A DNA stretch of 64,000 nt. Source: Sediminibacterium sp. (GTDB lineage: Bacteria > Bacteroidota > Bacteroidia > Chitinophagales > Chitinophagaceae). Of the stretch, positions 18,596-28,470 are shown in pieces; within the stretch, counting starts at the first letter, position 1, and the number at the start of each line of letters is the position of its first letter. The notes under the pieces are model-generated. The model did no database searches. It saw nothing but the letters and a program-made list of their open reading frames with translations, and was not told where the DNA came from. Location: the NCBI RefSeq assembly GCF_019264485.1, contig NZ_JAHVAA010000008.1, forward strand, positions 89,012 through 153,011, written 5' to 3'. Position numbers and translations under genes: made by a program.

Positions 18596-19501
18596 ATGCA
18601 ATCAAACATTGGATTGATATTAGAAGAAAAAGCAGCCGATATCGGCAATTTTATTGTGGGCAGGTTATTACCCTTCCGTCAGAAACGTGCGGTGGGGCCA
18701 TTTGTGTTTATTGATCATATAAAACCCACCTGTTTAAAGGATTACCAGAATATGGATGTACCACCACATCCGCATATCGGTTTATCTACCTTGACTTATT
18801 TATTGGAAGGTTCTATTTTTCACAGAGACAGTATTGGCAGTGCCATAGAAATAAAAGCCGGAGAAGTAAACTGGATGACAGCAGGAAAAGGTGTAGTGCA
18901 TTCAGAAAGAACACCCGAATATTTACGAAGGGCTGATAAATTTCTGCATGGTTTTCAGATATGGATTGGTTTACCCAAAGAACTGGAGCAGTCTGAACCC
19001 AGTTTTCACCATATCGACAAAAAAGAAATCCCTGTCTGGGAAGAAGATGGTATCAGTTACAAATTGATTGCAGGTGAAATCGTTGGCAAAAAATCGCCCG
19101 TACCTGTTCACAGTCCATTGTTTTTTCTGGAGATTAAAACCAGTACTGCACAAAAAATAAATATTGGTGAAAAACTCTTTGGTGAAGTGGGTATGTATGT
19201 ATTGGATGGCACAGTAAAAATTGAAGGCAATGATTATGGTACGGCCCAATTACTGATTGCGAAAAATGCCAGCTTATGTGAATTTGAAACTAATGGAGTA
19301 ACCACACTGTATTTGTTTGGCGGAGAACCTTTTGATGAGGAGCGTTTTATTTACTGGAACTTTGTAAACTCGGATAAGCATTTGATTGAGCAGGCAAAAA
19401 TAAACTGGAAGAATCAGGATGTAAATGCTTTTCCTAAAATTCCGGGTGATGATCAGGATTATGTTCCACTACCTGAATTTCCGATGCATAAGAAACCATA
19501 G
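18596..19501 (+). CDS. pirin family protein
   Basis: GPFVFIDHIKP, PHPHIGLSTLTYLLEG, cupin motifs. Confidence 0.92.
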   Translation: MQSNIGLILEEKAADIGNFIVGRLLPFRQKRAVGPFVFIDHIKPTCLKDYQNMDVPPHPHIGLSTLTYLLEGSIFHRDSIGSAIEIKAGEVNWMTAGKGVVHSERTPEYLRRADKFLHGFQIWIGLPKELEQSEPSFHHIDKKEIPVWEEDGISYKLIAGEIVGKKSPVPVHSPLFFLEIKTSTAQKINIGEKLFGEVGMYVLDGTVKIEGNDYGTAQLLIAKNASLCEFETNGVTTLYLFGGEPFDEERFIYWNFVNSDKHLIEQAKINWKNQDVNAFPKIPGDDQDYVPLPEFPMHKKP

Positions 19502-19570
19502 AAGCCTGTTGGTTTGGTTATACAACCAACACAAACTGCAAGGAATATAATCGTATCAAATAATAATTCG

Positions 19571-19672
19571 CAACCCTCCGTGCAACTCCGTGTTCCACTC
19601 TGTGGTTAAAAAAAATACCATAGTAACCACAGCGTTTCACGGAGTATGGCACGGAGTTACACAGAGGAGGGA
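19571..19672. repeat. long inverted repeat (CTCCGTG/CACGGAG words)
   Basis: caaccctccgtgcaactccgtgttccactctgtggtta ... taaccacagcgtttcacggagtatggcacggagttacacagaggaggg. Confidence 0.82.
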
Positions 19673-19704
19673 GAATAAGATGGAAGAACGGTTGCCGTTG
19701 TTGA

Positions 19705-20424
19705 TTACACCTTCACCCCAAACAAATAACCCACCAGCGCCGAAATAACCATGGCAATCGTTCCCCAGATTACAATACGGAAAATGGCTTTCTTTATACC
19801 CGACCCACCTGTTCTGGCAGAAACCGCTCCCAGTATAATTAATGACAGGATGGTAAAACCGTAGAGAAAATATTCCATTTGTAGTACCGGAGCTAAAATG
19901 GTTACCAATAATGGCAATAAACCTCCCGCAGTGAAAGCTGCACCGGAAGCAAAAGCTGCCTGTATTGGGTTTGCCTGACTAACTTCATTGATACCCAGTT
20001 CATCTCTAACATGCGCACCCAAAGCATCTACAGCCGTTAATTCTTTCGCCACCTGCAAAGCAGTTTCTTTTTTGAGTCCGCGCTTTTCATAAATCTCGGC
20101 CAGTATATTCAGCTCTACTTCAGGCATTTCTTCCAGTTCCTGTTTTTCTCTGGCAATATCTGCTTTTTCAATGTCGGTTTGAGAACTCACCGAAACATAT
20201 TCGCCCGCCGCCATCGACAAAGCACCTGCTACCAGTCCGGCAATAGTAGCCAGTAAAATAGGATCTCTGGTGGTGCTGGCCGCGGCCACACCAATGGCCA
20301 GACTTGAAACAGATATTATACCATCATTGGCCCCCAATACTGCCGCGCGCAGCCAGTTACTGCGGTGTATATAATGGCTTTCCAAATAATTATCGATGGT
20401 GATGTTTTTGTTTGGGGCTTCCAT
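19705..20424 (-). CDS. VIT1/CCC1 transporter family protein
   Basis: RAAVLGANDGIISVSSLAIGVA and AAGEYVSVSSQTD motifs. Confidence 0.92.
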   Translation of the reverse strand: MEAPNKNITIDNYLESHYIHRSNWLRAAVLGANDGIISVSSLAIGVAAASTTRDPILLATIAGLVAGALSMAAGEYVSVSSQTDIEKADIAREKQELEEMPEVELNILAEIYEKRGLKKETALQVAKELTAVDALGAHVRDELGINEVSQANPIQAAFASGAAFTAGGLLPLLVTILAPVLQMEYFLYGFTILSLIILGAVSARTGGSGIKKAIFRIVIWGTIAMVISALVGYLFGVKV

Positions 20425-20508
20425 GGTGGGAATGATTTTACTGTATGAAACGGTATTGTTGAAGTTAGGAAGTAAAACTCAAAATGATATGGAGGATTGA
20501 AAAGGATA

Positions 20509-20548
20509 TTCACCGCGGAGAACGGGAGAACGCAGAGGTTTCGCAGGG
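20509..20548. repeat. family A half-site (single arm)
   Basis: ATTCACCGCGGAGAACGGGAGAACGCAGAGGTTTCGCAGG with no opposite arm. Confidence 0.75.
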
Positions 20549-20716
20549 GTGTTTTATAGCCGCCGATGTTGTAGGCCTGATATCAAGTGAATGAGATAAA
20601 CAACCCTTCATGAAACAGGGTATCCTTCGTCCAAACACTAGTAATCAGGCGACCAACAATGGCGGAGTATTCTTAATTTCCTGATTCCTTATTTCATGTT
20701 CCTTATTTCTTATTTC

Positions 20717-21838
20717 TTACTCCAACACCTTATCATATACCATATACATCATCCGCCCATTGCCGCCAAGTGATGCTGCAAAGCCTCTCGATTCGTGGTT
20801 AATTTCATTTACGGGATAATAGAGACTTCTTTTCAATCCCAGCGATTCATGATAGCCGTACAATTGAATGGCCATGGCTTTTGATAAACCTTTGCCTCTG
20901 TATGCTTTGGTTACACCGATACCCAATATACCTGCTCTTGTGAATTTACCGGCGGCACCTGTAAGTAATTTAAAAATGGCACCCAAACCAATTTTTCCTT
21001 TAAAGCTCCTGAAAAGCGAAGTGAGATCGGGCAGTGCAAAACAAAAACCAACGGGTTTGCCATCGACTTCAGCAAAGAGCATTTGTTGAGGTGCGAGAAT
21101 GTCTTTCATAGGGCCAAAAAACTCTATGGCTTCTGTATGGCTTAGTTTGGCAAATTCCCATTCGTCTACAAAACATTCATTGATTAAATCGGCCAGTATA
21201 GCGATATCCCTGTTCCAGTTCTTTTTAGCAACCGTTCTAATAGCTACCTGGTCATAATGCTCAAAACGTTCTTTGGTTGTTTTGTATTGATCGCTTGCAA
21301 AATCTACATCATAAATCCATAACGGGTATGCAGGACGGTAATGAAGTTTTTCTATATATGCTTTATAATACGGTGGGGTCCATACTGTAGGAAACATAGG
21401 TTCTTCATCAAAAGCCGTTACAAGTAAACCGAGACTGTTGGGTGCACCGCCATTGGCAGGAGCAATTACTTTGGTTACGCCTCTTTCTTTCAGCCATTGT
21501 TCGGCTTCTGTAATCATGGCTGTTACTGCCGGCTCACAGTTTTCTGCTGCGGCAAAAAAACCAATAAAACCTGCACCAGCCTGTTTCTGTGCCTGATACT
21601 TTTTATTGATGATAGCCGCACAGCGAGCCACATCCACTCCATTTTCAGTGGCAATAAACAAACCAAATTCCATGTTCGACGCCATGGCTGTTTTGCGGGT
21701 AAGCATTTTTCTTACATCATCATCTATTTCTGAAACATAGAGCGGATAGCTTTTCATGAGCTCACGCTCCAATGAAACAAAACGTTTTAAGTCTGACTTA
21801 TTAGCTGGGTTGATTGGGGTGATGAGCGGGGCATGCAT
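20717..21838 (-). CDS. GNAT-like N-acetyltransferase
   Basis: C-terminal GIGVTKAYRGKGLSKAMA acetyl-CoA binding motif; start trimmed. Confidence 0.75.
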   Translation of the reverse strand: MHAPLITPINPANKSDLKRFVSLERELMKSYPLYVSEIDDDVRKMLTRKTAMASNMEFGLFIATENGVDVARCAAIINKKYQAQKQAGAGFIGFFAAAENCEPAVTAMITEAEQWLKERGVTKVIAPANGGAPNSLGLLVTAFDEEPMFPTVWTPPYYKAYIEKLHYRPAYPLWIYDVDFASDQYKTTKERFEHYDQVAIRTVAKKNWNRDIAILADLINECFVDEWEFAKLSHTEAIEFFGPMKDILAPQQMLFAEVDGKPVGFCFALPDLTSLFRSFKGKIGLGAIFKLLTGAAGKFTRAGILGIGVTKAYRGKGLSKAMAIQLYGYHESLGLKRSLYYPVNEINHESRGFAASLGGNGRMMYMVYDKVLE

Positions 21839-21849
21839 ACTGTTGTTAT

Positions 21850-22152
21850 TTATTTTGCCTTTATGGAAGTTATTTTTATCATTGGCGCCGTCATGCACTC
21901 AGCGGTAAGAAGCTGCTCTCCCATCTCCTCATAACTGATACAAACCTTAACCCCCATGTGCTGAAATTGCGGATCTATATCCTGTCTGAATACACGGATG
22001 GTAGCTGAGTCTCCAAATACCACATACCCATCTATAGTTGCACAGTTGGGGGTATAGTATAGCGTAACATCTTCACAACTGAATGCGTATTTTTTTGTAC
22101 AGGCGCACAGTAGGGTTGTTATTATAATCGTAAAGAGAACTAATTTTTTCAT
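21850..22152 (-). CDS. small lipoprotein of unknown function
   Basis: MKKLVLFTIIITTLLCAC lipobox. Confidence 0.6.
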   Translation of the reverse strand: MKKLVLFTIIITTLLCACTKKYAFSCEDVTLYYTPNCATIDGYVVFGDSATIRVFRQDIDPQFQHMGVKVCISYEEMGEQLLTAECMTAPMIKITSIKAK

Positions 22153-22411
22153 GTCTATCCCTGATTACATATTTCGTTAAACATACTATGTGTAATTCAA
22201 CCAACCCTCTATGTCTTTGTTACTCGCTTAACAAACATCAGAAAACAATCAATGTTGACAACTTATACCTAATCGTTGTTGGTCGGGCGACCAATAACGG
22301 CGAGATAGTTTGCGCCGCAGTTGTTGTGTATCGCACCTCAGTTGTTCTAATAAGACTGCCCTACATAAAATAACATATCTGTCGTCGCAGATATTTACAA
22401 TACTTCTTTTA

Positions 22412-22636
22412 TCAGGAATTACTGCCCAAAAACCACTCAATCCTCGTACACTCCGAACAAACAAAACAGGTAGCTGATCGGTCGGCCCAGTCGATACCAA
22501 AGAAAGAGCTGGAGGCTTTGTTGAGTTGTGCTTTACGCACCCAAAACAAGTTGTTGCTGCAATGCGGGCAGATCAATGATCGTCCGTTTACCTGCACAGG
22601 TTCTGGTTCGGGTATTGTTTTTTTAAAGAGGCTCAT
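22412..22636 (-). CDS. small zinc-ribbon-like protein
   Basis: CPHC ... CSEC pairs in 74 aa. Confidence 0.65.
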   Translation of the reverse strand: MSLFKKTIPEPEPVQVNGRSLICPHCSNNLFWVRKAQLNKASSSFFGIDWADRSATCFVCSECTRIEWFLGSNS

Positions 22637-22654
22637 CTGCCGTATTTCAATTTG

Positions 22655-23020
22655 TTATTTAAACTCCACCTGTGTCAACGAATATTTTGCTTCATCACGG
22701 TATCGTTGCTTCAATCCTTCCAATTGTTTTTCTGCATCGGCTGCTGTAGGATACACATTGATATTGGAGGTACAGCCCGATTCATTTTTACATGTTTTAT
22801 TTACCCAGTCGCCCCACATTTTACTCATTTCCTTGATTTTCTCAGGATCGTTAGGCATCTGTTGAATGTTTGTATAAACGACATACTGTTTTCCGGAAAC
22901 CTGTTTACTACCCCATGCCCCGGAATGATAGAAATAGAACACCTTATTTTCTTCAGTTGCCACAGCCGTATCACTTACAGCGCATACAACAAGGCAAAAG
23001 CATAACATAAGCAGTTTCAT
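22655..23020 (-). CDS. secreted protein of unknown function
   Basis: start trimmed to MKLLMLCFCLVVCAVSDTAVA signal peptide; upstream extension in the ORF track runs through a microsatellite. Confidence 0.6.
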   Translation of the reverse strand: MKLLMLCFCLVVCAVSDTAVATEENKVFYFYHSGAWGSKQVSGKQYVVYTNIQQMPNDPEKIKEMSKMWGDWVNKTCKNESGCTSNINVYPTAADAEKQLEGLKQRYRDEAKYSLTQVEFK

Positions 23021-23134
23021 AGTGCGGATTGATAATGAGAAAAATATTCGTGGGGGGAACTCTAATATAGTAATTATTCTGAATAATGCAAGCCCCAAAG
23101 AATAAGAAATAAGGAATATGAAATAAGAAACAGA

Positions 23135-23162
23135 GGAAGGAAGGAAGGAAGGAAGGAAGGAA
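23135..23162. repeat. tetranucleotide microsatellite (GGAA)7
   Basis: seven uninterrupted GGAA units. Confidence 0.97.
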
Positions 23163-23164
23163 GT

Positions 23165-23200
23165 AAAGAAAGAGGTTTTCATGAGAACACCTCTTTCTTT
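23165..23200 (-). terminator. hairpin downstream of XRE regulator
   Basis: AAAGAAAGAGGT / ACCTCTTTCTTT 12-bp perfect stem. Confidence 0.5.
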
Positions 23201-23211
23201 TCGTATACGGA

Positions 23212-23427
23212 TTATTGCTTGTTGTTTTCCACGTATTCAAGAATATCGGCGGGCTGACAGTTTAGTGCTTTGCATATAGCTTCCAAAGTGCTGAAACGTA
23301 CGGCTTTTGCCTTTCCTGTTTTTAGAATAGAAAGGTTGGAGAGCGTGAGGTCTACTTTTTCTGACAACTCGTTCAACGACATTTTCCGCCTTGCCATCAT
23401 CACATCTAAATTCACTACTATCGGCAT
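23212..23427 (-). CDS. XRE-type HTH transcriptional regulator
   Basis: 71 aa; MSLNELSEKVDLTLSNLSILKTGKAKAVRFSTLEAICKALNCQPADIL. Confidence 0.9.
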   Translation of the reverse strand: MPIVVNLDVMMARRKMSLNELSEKVDLTLSNLSILKTGKAKAVRFSTLEAICKALNCQPADILEYVENNKQ

Positions 23428-23430
23428 GGC

Positions 23431-23967
23431 TTATACAGTTAAATCGTTTTCATTTTGAAGAGCCAGTCCTCTTTTAAAAATCTGCGCTATTGCATACACT
23501 ACTGCCGCCATCAGAATAAAAGCCTGGGCATCGCCCCAGAACTGGTCAAGGTTTTCGGTTAGATAACCATGATGCTGCATGGTTCTCGCCGACTGCCGGG
23601 CAAAATAACTGATCAACCCGATAGAAAAAGTATAATAACTGATATCCAATATTTGTTTGGCAGCAAAATCACTGAAAGGTTTTAACAGGTCAATCTTACT
23701 CACCAGGGTAATCAGTTTGTAGAATAAACACACTTTCATCAGCGCAATAAACAGTATAAAACTATACATACAGAAGAAAGCCCATCTACTACGCTCATAC
23801 ATGTCAGTAAGATCAAGTTTCTGATACAGTTTACCAACGAATGCAGGATTTACGATACTGAAGATAAAATTTACCAACAGACCGCCTGCTTCAATACTGA
23901 GACCAACAAAAATGATCCAGGCAATGATGGTTAAGGCTTTGAATAAGAAGTTGTTTGTTGTTGACAT
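23431..23967 (-). CDS. DUF2975 membrane protein
   Basis: four TM helices, paired with small XRE regulator. Confidence 0.78.
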   Translation of the reverse strand: MSTTNNFLFKALTIIAWIIFVGLSIEAGGLLVNFIFSIVNPAFVGKLYQKLDLTDMYERSRWAFFCMYSFILFIALMKVCLFYKLITLVSKIDLLKPFSDFAAKQILDISYYTFSIGLISYFARQSARTMQHHGYLTENLDQFWGDAQAFILMAAVVYAIAQIFKRGLALQNENDLTV

Positions 23968-24216
23968 TGTTATGAATGTTTAGGTTGATAAGGCAAAAGT
24001 AATAAATATTTATTGAAAAACAATAAATTTATTTTGATAAAAGGGAATAATAATAAGAAATAAGGTCCAAAGGACTCCCAAGGAGAATAGCAAATAAGAA
24101 ACAGAGGAGGAATAGAAGCATTTCAATATGTTGCTAAACACCTAAATGTTCGTCATCCTTCGCTCTCCGACTTTGCGTCTACCGGACTTTCGGTCTTTTC
24201 GGTCTGGTCCCCTACC

Positions 24217-24251
24217 TAAAAAAAACTGTGGCTCCCCACCGGGAGCCACAG
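24217..24251 (-). terminator. intrinsic terminator downstream of S9 peptidase
   Basis: CTGTGGCTCCC-cacc-GGGAGCCACAG plus A-tract on + strand. Confidence 0.85.
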
Positions 24252-24332
24252 CCCATTAGAAATCATTCTACTTTCTAATCCCTTGTATCTTGTTCCTTGT
24301 CTCTTTATTTCCTGATTTCTTATTTCTAATTT

Positions 24333-26864
24333 CTAATTTCTCCTCCCTGCTCTTCCATTCTGCTCCACTTCCTTATTCATCTCTTCAATATCTGTTTCTG
24401 TTCTACCGGTTTTATCGCCTAACAGGTGTTCTGCGAAATAGTCGGCCTGTCTCCAGAAGAAATACTCTGTCATATCACCATAACCATGACGCTGTCCGGG
24501 CAGAATTACCAGGTCGAAACGTTTGTTGGCACGGATCAATGCATTGGCCATACGAATGGTATTGGCAGGGTGTACGTTGTTATCAATATCACCATGCGAT
24601 AACATGAGTTTACCTTTCAGGTTTTTGGCGATATCGGGGTTCTTTTCAATGCTGTAAAGGAAAGATGTGTCGCCTTTATCGCTCACCGTTTCTTTAACAC
24701 CATGGTGCTGCTCACTCCACCATCTGTTATACACAGAATTATCGTGGTTACCGGCAGATGATACAGCCACTTTAAAGAAATCGGGATATACCAGCATGGC
24801 TGCGGTACTCATAAAACCACCACCCGAGTGACCATGAATACCCACTCGGTTAATGTCGATGTATTTAAAACGATCAGCCAATTGTTCTGCAACTGCTTTT
24901 TTATCGGCCAAACCATAATCGCGGAGGTTTCCGTAACCATAGTTGTGGTACCATTTGCTGCGTGCAGGGTGTCCGCCACGGTTACCCAGTGTAATTACAA
25001 TAAAGCCCATCTGCGCCAAACGGTCGGTTCTGTCGAAACCACGACCAAAAGCTTTGTTTACGGCTTCTGTCTGCGGACCCGGATATACATACTCAATCAG
25101 GGGGTATTTTTTGGTACTGTCAAAATCGAAAGGCTTGTAGATGGTTCCGTAGATATCGGTAATACCATCATCGGCTTTGGCCTTGAAAATTTCAGGGAAC
25201 TTATAACCCGATGCAAACAATGAAGTGAAATCAGCCGTTTCCAGGTCGAGTATTTTTTTACCTTCTGCGTTGTACAATACAGATTTCGGTACGGTGTTTA
25301 CACGAGAATAGTTATCGATAAAGAAACTGTTACCATCATTCATACGCATGGCATGATCGAAATCGCCGGCATTCAGCAATCTCATACCTGTACCATCGAA
25401 GTTAATGCGGTAAGCATGCAGGTAATAAGGATCTTCTCCTGCTTCTTTTCCATTGGCAGAGAAATACAATACACGTTTGGTTTCATCCACACCCAAAACA
25501 TCTTCGCAATGGAAGGCACCGGTGGTGATCTGGTTTTTCAGTTTACCATTCTCATCATAGAGATAAAAATGTGCCCAACCATCGCGCTCACTCCACTGAA
25601 TAAATTCTTTACCTCCATTGATCAACGCAATCTGGTTGCTTTCTATATATGTATTAAAACGCTCTTCTACCAGTGCTTTCACAGTTCCTGTAGCCACATC
25701 TACCACGCATACATCAATACGCTTCTGATCGCGGCTGGTACGGGTAAAATAGAATTTATCTTTGGTGCCCAGCCAGATGCTTGGTCTCCAGTCATCATCA
25801 CGTGTATTTACTTTTGCAGGCGTGGCCCATGCACCCACTGCTTGGTCTTTGAAAGCAGAAACATTCAGTTCCTTGCTGGTTTTATTGGCTACATCAAACA
25901 AATACATATGGTCTACAGGTGATTCTTTTTCACCGGGCATCCAGTATTTATAGGTTTCGAGTGTAGGACGTGGATTGGCCACACTGTTGATTACCCAAAG
26001 ACTTTTCACTTTGCGGTTGTCTACCCTGCGCATAGTGAAATATTTTGAATCGGGCGACCATAAAGCAAAAACAGGTCTTCTTCTTTTGGCTTCTTTTTCT
26101 TTTTCTTCATCGGTCATACCACTGCCGGAAAGGTTCCCATCATTATAATAACCATATCCGTCAATACCATCTTTGGTGAGTGCATATTCTACAATGGTAG
26201 AATCGTTTTCATTCTTCAAAGCTTTTTCATAATTGGCTTTGTCCATCCAGTACACATTGTAGTTTTTACCAAACACAATGGTATTGCCATCAGGGGAAAG
26301 ATTGGCCCAATTTGGTTTTCTTTTTGGCTTTTTGAAATCAGGAAGTTCTACCAGCTCACCTGTAGTCAGGTTATATTCAAAATAGAATACTTTTTTGGTG
26401 GTTGTAGTGGCTGCAGCAGCACCGGCAGCACCACGACGGCCTGTTGTAGCCGCTGTATCTTTTTTCACTTCATCCTGTGTGCTCTTCACTTCAAACTGAA
26501 TCCAGTTTTCATCGCGTACAAAACGCATACTGTCAAGTCCGAGGTTCTGTGCATCAAAAGGATCTTTTACAATACGGGTAATTTTGGCAGCGAGGTCGGC
26601 ATTATCAAACAATACTTTCTTCTCTCCTTTTACCGGGTCTACGATATACCACTTTTTACCTTCGGTGGTTTCGTACATATACCAGAATTTTTCGGAGTTC
26701 TTTAACCAATGTGGATCCACATTGGTACTGAAGATCATTTTGCCGAGTTTCTTGGGAGAGAAACGGGCCGCCAAAGCATAGTTGGCCTTGGTAACGGGGG
26801 TATGTTGTGCAATAGTGGCAAATGCAAACAGCATGCATATTGACAACAGCATGAATTTTCTCAT
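24333..26864 (-). CDS. S9 family prolyl oligopeptidase / DPP IV-like peptidase
   Basis: GIHGHSGGGFMS serine motif, C-terminal HGDIDNNVHPANT. Confidence 0.92.
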   Translation of the reverse strand: MRKFMLLSICMLFAFATIAQHTPVTKANYALAARFSPKKLGKMIFSTNVDPHWLKNSEKFWYMYETTEGKKWYIVDPVKGEKKVLFDNADLAAKITRIVKDPFDAQNLGLDSMRFVRDENWIQFEVKSTQDEVKKDTAATTGRRGAAGAAAATTTTKKVFYFEYNLTTGELVELPDFKKPKRKPNWANLSPDGNTIVFGKNYNVYWMDKANYEKALKNENDSTIVEYALTKDGIDGYGYYNDGNLSGSGMTDEEKEKEAKRRRPVFALWSPDSKYFTMRRVDNRKVKSLWVINSVANPRPTLETYKYWMPGEKESPVDHMYLFDVANKTSKELNVSAFKDQAVGAWATPAKVNTRDDDWRPSIWLGTKDKFYFTRTSRDQKRIDVCVVDVATGTVKALVEERFNTYIESNQIALINGGKEFIQWSERDGWAHFYLYDENGKLKNQITTGAFHCEDVLGVDETKRVLYFSANGKEAGEDPYYLHAYRINFDGTGMRLLNAGDFDHAMRMNDGNSFFIDNYSRVNTVPKSVLYNAEGKKILDLETADFTSLFASGYKFPEIFKAKADDGITDIYGTIYKPFDFDSTKKYPLIEYVYPGPQTEAVNKAFGRGFDRTDRLAQMGFIVITLGNRGGHPARSKWYHNYGYGNLRDYGLADKKAVAEQLADRFKYIDINRVGIHGHSGGGFMSTAAMLVYPDFFKVAVSSAGNHDNSVYNRWWSEQHHGVKETVSDKGDTSFLYSIEKNPDIAKNLKGKLMLSHGDIDNNVHPANTIRMANALIRANKRFDLVILPGQRHGYGDMTEYFFWRQADYFAEHLLGDKTGRTETDIEEMNKEVEQNGRAGRRN

Positions 26865-26970
26865 ACAGTTATTACGTTTTTGGAGGTCTGAAAATTAGGT
26901 GAAAGACAGCAATTCACCGACAGAGTTTGATGAAAATTCGGTAAAGGACGTTTTTCAGTCCCTGTTAAGG

Positions 26971-27062
26971 CCCTGCGTAACCCTCTGTTAACTCTTTTCT
27001 CTGCGGTGAACATTCGAGTAAATTCACAGTAGAGAACAAGAGGATGTGGAGTTTACGCAGGG
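26971..27062 (-). repeat. family A long hairpin, copy 3 (inverted orientation)
   Basis: CTCTGCGGTGAACATTCGAGTAAATTCACAGTAGAG core, in a divergent intergenic region. Confidence 0.88.
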
Positions 27063-27110
27063 TTGGGGGAACAAACTCAATTACACTATTTTAGCAGCAA
27101 AATAGAGCCG

Positions 27111-28373
27111 ATGTTTGCTTTCAGCACCGATATAAGCTATGCCAAAAATGCCGACACCAACGATGAATTGGCACGGTTTAAAAAGGAATTTCATTTTCCG
27201 CAGAAAGACGGAAAAGATGTCATCTATTTCTGCGGTAACTCATTAGGCCTCCAGCCACGTCAAACCGCTACTGCAATTGAAGTTGAGCTGGAAAGCTGGC
27301 GCAACCATGCTGTTGGTGGTTATTTTGGCGGCACCCATCCCTGGTTAAAGTACCATCAGTATTGTACCCCTGCACTGGCAAAAATGATGGGTTGTAAGGA
27401 AGAAGAAGTTACGGTGATGAATGCCCTCACCGTTAACCTGCACCTGCTCATGTTGAGTTTTTATAAACCATCAGCCTCCCGTTATAAAATTATGATGGAA
27501 GCCGGCGCCTTCCCCTCCGATCAGTATGCCGTAGAAACCCTGGTCAAACATTTTGGTCTGAATCCCGATGAAGCCATCATCGAAATAGCACCGAGAGCAG
27601 GAGAAAAATTATTAAGAACAGAAGATATTCTTCAGTCGATACAGGAAGCAGGCGATAGTCTGGCCATGACCTTATTCGGCGGCATCAATTACTATACCGG
27701 TCAGTTGTTTGATATGGCAGGCATTACCCAGGCAGCACATGCTGTTGGCGCCATCGTTGGTTTCGACCTGGCACATGTTGCCGGTAATGTACCCATGCAT
27801 TTACATGATATCGACGCCGACTTTGCGGTCTGGTGCAGTTATAAATACCTGAATGCAGGACCGGGAGCCATTGGCGGTGTGTTTGTGCATGAGAAACATG
27901 CTACCAACAGTAATACACCACGTCTTGCAGGCTGGTGGGGTAATGATGAACAGACCCGTTTTAAAATGGAAAAAGGTTTTATTCCAAAAACCAATGCCTC
28001 TGGCTGGAATATCAGCACATCGCAGGTGTTTAATACGGTTTGTTTAAAAGCTTCACTTGAAATGTTTGAAGAAGCGGGTATCGACAGACTGCGTAAAAAG
28101 AGCATTCATCTTACGGCCTATCTCGAATTTTTATTGAAAGAACTGAAGCATATCAATTTCAGCATCATCACCCCTGCCGATCCGGAGCAGAGGGGTGCAC
28201 AATTGTGTTTGTATTTTAAAGAGAGGGGAAAAGAAATTCATGATAAGATGATCAGCAGTGGTATCATCGTTGATTACCGTGAACCCGGTGTTATCCGCGT
28301 AGCCCCCACTCCTATGTATTGTAGTTTTCAAGATGTATATTGTTTCTATGAAATTTTAAAAAACAATTTCTAA
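27111..28373 (+). CDS. kynU: kynureninase
   Basis: IYFCGNSLGLQPR, DLAHVAGNVPMHLHD, SYKYLNAGPG motifs. Confidence 0.95.
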   Translation: MFAFSTDISYAKNADTNDELARFKKEFHFPQKDGKDVIYFCGNSLGLQPRQTATAIEVELESWRNHAVGGYFGGTHPWLKYHQYCTPALAKMMGCKEEEVTVMNALTVNLHLLMLSFYKPSASRYKIMMEAGAFPSDQYAVETLVKHFGLNPDEAIIEIAPRAGEKLLRTEDILQSIQEAGDSLAMTLFGGINYYTGQLFDMAGITQAAHAVGAIVGFDLAHVAGNVPMHLHDIDADFAVWCSYKYLNAGPGAIGGVFVHEKHATNSNTPRLAGWWGNDEQTRFKMEKGFIPKTNASGWNISTSQVFNTVCLKASLEMFEEAGIDRLRKKSIHLTAYLEFLLKELKHINFSIITPADPEQRGAQLCLYFKERGKEIHDKMISSGIIVDYREPGVIRVAPTPMYCSFQDVYCFYEILKNNF

Positions 28374-28376
28374 CCC

Positions 28377-28468
28377 TTCTGTATTCCTCTGTGCTTTGAA
28401 TGGCAATCTCCTCCGGACTTTCGGACTACATTGCCACTGAGGACACAGAATAACACTGAAAAACACTG
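28377..28468. repeat. inverted repeat (cacagaataacactg words)
   Basis: ttctgtattcctctgtgctttgaatggcaat ... attgccactgaggacacagaataacactgaa. Confidence 0.7.
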
Positions 28469-28470
28469 CC

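Noticed and set aside
22655-23182. N-terminally extended 175-aa version of the secreted protein
   Set aside because: Extension is translated from the GGAA microsatellite and word repeats; an internal Met begins a normal signal peptide.
23212-23967. Toxin-antitoxin pair (XRE + small membrane protein)
   Set aside because: Fits the known small XRE regulator plus DUF2975 membrane protein arrangement; no toxin feature visible.
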